A stretch of 14,384 nt of DNA from Frankiales bacterium (GTDB lineage: Bacteria > Actinomycetota > Actinomycetes > Mycobacteriales > SCTD01): positions 1 through 14,384 of the forward strand of contig JAOPVD010000203.1 in assembly GCA_025966295.1 (NCBI GenBank), given 5' to 3'. Of this stretch, positions 13,426 through 14,384 are shown piece by piece (the first letter of the stretch is position 1; each line of letters begins with the position of its first letter). The notes beneath the pieces were generated by a model, which worked only from the letters and a program-made list of their open reading frames with translations, did no database searches and was not told the origin of the DNA. The position numbers and the translations under genes were made by a program.

Positions 13426-13551
13426 GATCGTTTCCCCCGTCCGGGCCGGCGTGTCCGCCCGCCCGTGGTGGTGTCGGCCGCGCATGCCCCCGAGTTGAGG
13501 GGGCCGGACAAAACGGACAGAGCGCTGCCGACGTGTGCGGCAGGCGGCGGA

Positions 13552-13641
13552 CCAGCACAACTGCACCCGACCGACGGTCCGGCACGCTCAGCCGGCCCGC
13601 GCCCAAGGCTGTGGACGTCCTGTCCGGTGCAACTGTGCTGG
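13552..13641. repeat. Long inverted repeat, 16-bp arms with 2 mismatches
   Basis: CCAGCACAACTGCACC (13552-13567) and GGTGCAACTGTGCTGG (13626-13641) are inverted copies that match at 14 of 16 positions; the two mismatches are adjacent. The loop is 58 nt. It could form a large cruciform or RNA stem, or be two binding sites for a dimeric regulator. Confidence 0.55.
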
Positions 13642-13911
13642 CCACCGAGCCGGCGGTGGTTCGACGCCGCCAGCACCGCCATGGCCGAGGGGGGACGGCC
13701 CGGCACCGAAACCGTCGGACCTCCCAGGCAGGCTCGGGCTGTGGAGAACGACGACCTCGCCGAGCTGGACGCGGCCATCCGGCGGCACCCCGCCGGGTCC
13801 CAGCGCGCTGTGACGCACGCCACAAGATCGCGACACGCCGTACGAATCGGACACCTGGCCCTGGTTCCGTGCTCAGGGGGCCAAGAACTCGAAGATTCCC
13901 CCCGGAAGTCC

Positions 13912-13940
13912 TTGCAGTCAGCCCTTGTGCCTCCTAAGTT
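13912..13940 (+). promoter_or_regulatory. Candidate sigma-70 promoter of nrdR
   Basis: TTGCAG (13912-13917) and TAAGTT (13935-13940) are separated by exactly 17 bp. Each matches the TTGACA/TATAAT consensus at only some positions, but the spacing is ideal and the area is the most A/T-rich before nrdR. It predicts a leader of about 80 nt that includes the palindromes downstream. Confidence 0.4.
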
Positions 13941-13962
13941 CTCGGGCACAACATCTAGTACT

Positions 13963-13974
13963 TACACCGGTGTA
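13963..13974. promoter_or_regulatory. 12-bp perfect palindrome TACACCGGTGTA upstream of nrdR
   Basis: TACACCGGTGTA is fully self-complementary and lies about 22 bp downstream of the candidate -10 box, a usual operator position. Its GC-rich centre does not fit the NrdR-box consensus (ACA-C-W-ATAT-like core), so the binding factor is unknown. Confidence 0.45.
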
Positions 13975-13975
13975 G

Positions 13976-14016
13976 TTCTCCACATGCTGTGGAAGCGGGC
14001 ACCCACAGGCTGTGGA
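13976..14016. promoter_or_regulatory. DnaA-box-like site and tandem palindromes CCACANGCTGTGGA before nrdR
   Basis: TTCTCCACA at 13976-13984 matches the actinobacterial DnaA box TTGTCCACA at 8 of 9 positions. It overlaps the first of two 14-bp near-palindromes, CCACATGCTGTGGA (13980-13993) and CCACAGGCTGTGGA (14003-14016), spaced 23 bp start to start. The second overlaps the nrdR ribosome site. A matching inverted site TGTGGAGAA lies at 13740-13748. Confidence 0.45.
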
Positions 14017-14028
14017 GGACGACCCGAG

Positions 14029-14384
14029 ATGCGCTGCCCGTTCTGCCGTCACGCGGACACCCGCGTCGTCGACAGCCGGGACGCCCACGACGGGGACGCC
14101 ATCCGCCGCCGCCGCAACTGCCCCGCGTGCGGCAAGCGCTTCACGACGGTCGAGGAGACCAGCCTCGCGGTCGTCAAGCGGTGCGGCGTGACCGAGCCGT
14201 TCAGCCGCGCCAAGGTGATCAGCGGCGTCCGCAAGGCCTGCCAGGGCCGGCCGGTGGGCGAGGACGATCTGGCCCTGCTCGCTCAGCGGGTCGAAGAGCA
14301 GGTCCGGGCCACCGGCTGTGCCGAGATCGATGCGCACGAGGTGGGCCTGAGCATCCTGGGGCCGCTGCGCGAGCTGGACGAGGT
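14029..14384 (+). CDS. nrdR: Transcriptional repressor NrdR (partial, C-terminus off the right edge)
   Basis: NrdR senses ATP/dATP and represses ribonucleotide reductase genes. The frame gives 118 residues and is cut by the window end; the family is about 150-160 residues. The N-terminal zinc ribbon has MRCPFCRHADTRVVDSR (Cys3, Cys6) and NCPACGKRFTT (Cys31, Cys34), with the RRRR-type basic patch DAIRRRRNCPAC between them. The ATP-cone domain follows from about residue 46 (LAVVKRCGVTEPFSRAKVISG, then GVRKACQGRPV). I chose ATG 14029 since MRCPFC is the invariant family start and GGAGGA lies 9 nt upstream, although the same frame stays open further upstream. The usual ribonucleotide reductase gene, expected next, is outside the window. 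Confidence 0.97.
   Translation, partial: MRCPFCRHADTRVVDSRDAHDGDAIRRRRNCPACGKRFTTVEETSLAVVKRCGVTEPFSRAKVISGVRKACQGRPVGEDDLALLAQRVEEQVRATGCAEIDAHEVGLSILGPLRELDE

Larger units (their letters stand above)
13426..14028. other. 603-bp intergenic region upstream of nrdR, no convincing gene
   Basis: Open frames here on both strands encode Pro/Arg/Gly-rich shadow peptides without recognisable domains or ribosome sites. The third-position GC bias fails in most of it, and base composition is less GC-rich toward nrdR (13800-13980). It holds the promoter of the minus-strand zinc-ribbon gene, with a CCCCC/GGGGG hairpin at 13487-13503 and a TGTCCG direct repeat (read on the minus strand) near 13504-13520. 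It also holds the inverted repeat, promoter and palindromes listed separately. Confidence 0.7.

Noticed and set aside
11771..13825. 684-codon minus-strand frame in another register over the zinc-ribbon membrane gene
   Set aside because: It is Arg/Gly/Pro-rich without domains; the 11980-13425 frame has the zinc ribbon, TM pattern and ribosome site.
13940..14028. NrdR boxes in front of nrdR (autoregulation)
   Set aside because: No A/T-centred 16-bp dyad of the NrdR-box type is present; the palindromes here have GC centres and 23-bp rather than ~31-bp spacing.
1..14384. CRISPR array, transposon, prophage or defence island
   Set aside because: No regularly spaced direct repeats, transposase, integrase, nuclease or toxin-antitoxin domains were found; all recognisable genes are regulatory, redox or envelope functions.

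Overview
The window is a high-GC actinobacterial chromosome segment. Coding frames are strongly GC-biased at the third position, GTG starts are common, and I saw no TTA codon in the genes I translated. The linkage of lexA, a divergent LysM gene and nrdR is a hallmark of Actinomycetia. I cannot name the genus from sequence alone. I find no tRNA, rRNA, CRISPR array, IS element or phage gene. Eleven genes are confident, two partial genes lie at the window ends, and one very short frame is doubtful.

Region 1 (1-1607, all minus strand). An exported or membrane-anchored protein with a His/Asp/Lys-rich tail is followed by a 13-bp perfect hairpin, an ECF-type sigma factor, and a translationally coupled membrane protein. 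The last overlaps the sigma stop by 4 nt, runs off the left edge, and is a candidate anti-sigma partner.

Region 2 (1763-3060). lexA (minus) and a short LysM membrane protein (plus) diverge from a shared control region with two SOS boxes, one facing each gene. This is the lexA/Rv2719c (DivS/ChiZ-like) arrangement, in which the LysM protein is an SOS-induced cell-division suppressor.

Region 3 (3061-13425). In Mycobacterium tuberculosis nrdR lies directly next to lexA-Rv2719c. Here about 11 kb and eight genes intervene. They encode an acyltransferase-3 membrane protein, a CysGPx-type thiol peroxidase, an exported subtilase, a divergent exported penicillin-acylase-type Ntn hydrolase, a small zinc-ribbon/tail-anchor protein, a membrane-anchored esterase, a short-chain dehydrogenase, and a zinc-ribbon polytopic membrane protein. 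Several encode cell-envelope or secreted functions. They do not form one operon: strands alternate, gene ends overlap tail to tail (4 nt and 73 nt), and strong U-less hairpins separate units.

Region 4 (13426-14384). A 603-bp non-coding stretch precedes nrdR, the repressor of ribonucleotide reductase genes, which is cut by the right edge. It holds a long inverted repeat, a plausible sigma-70 promoter, a 12-bp palindrome, and a cluster of DnaA-box-like and tandem CCACANGCTGTGGA motifs.

The most interesting signals are the hairpin directly in front of the sigma-factor ribosome site, the DnaA-like/tandem-palindrome array before nrdR, the REP-like 15-bp palindrome beside a G-quadruplex motif at 3096-3203, and the His-rich protein linked to the sigma factor. 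I do not see a clear new defence or mobile system.
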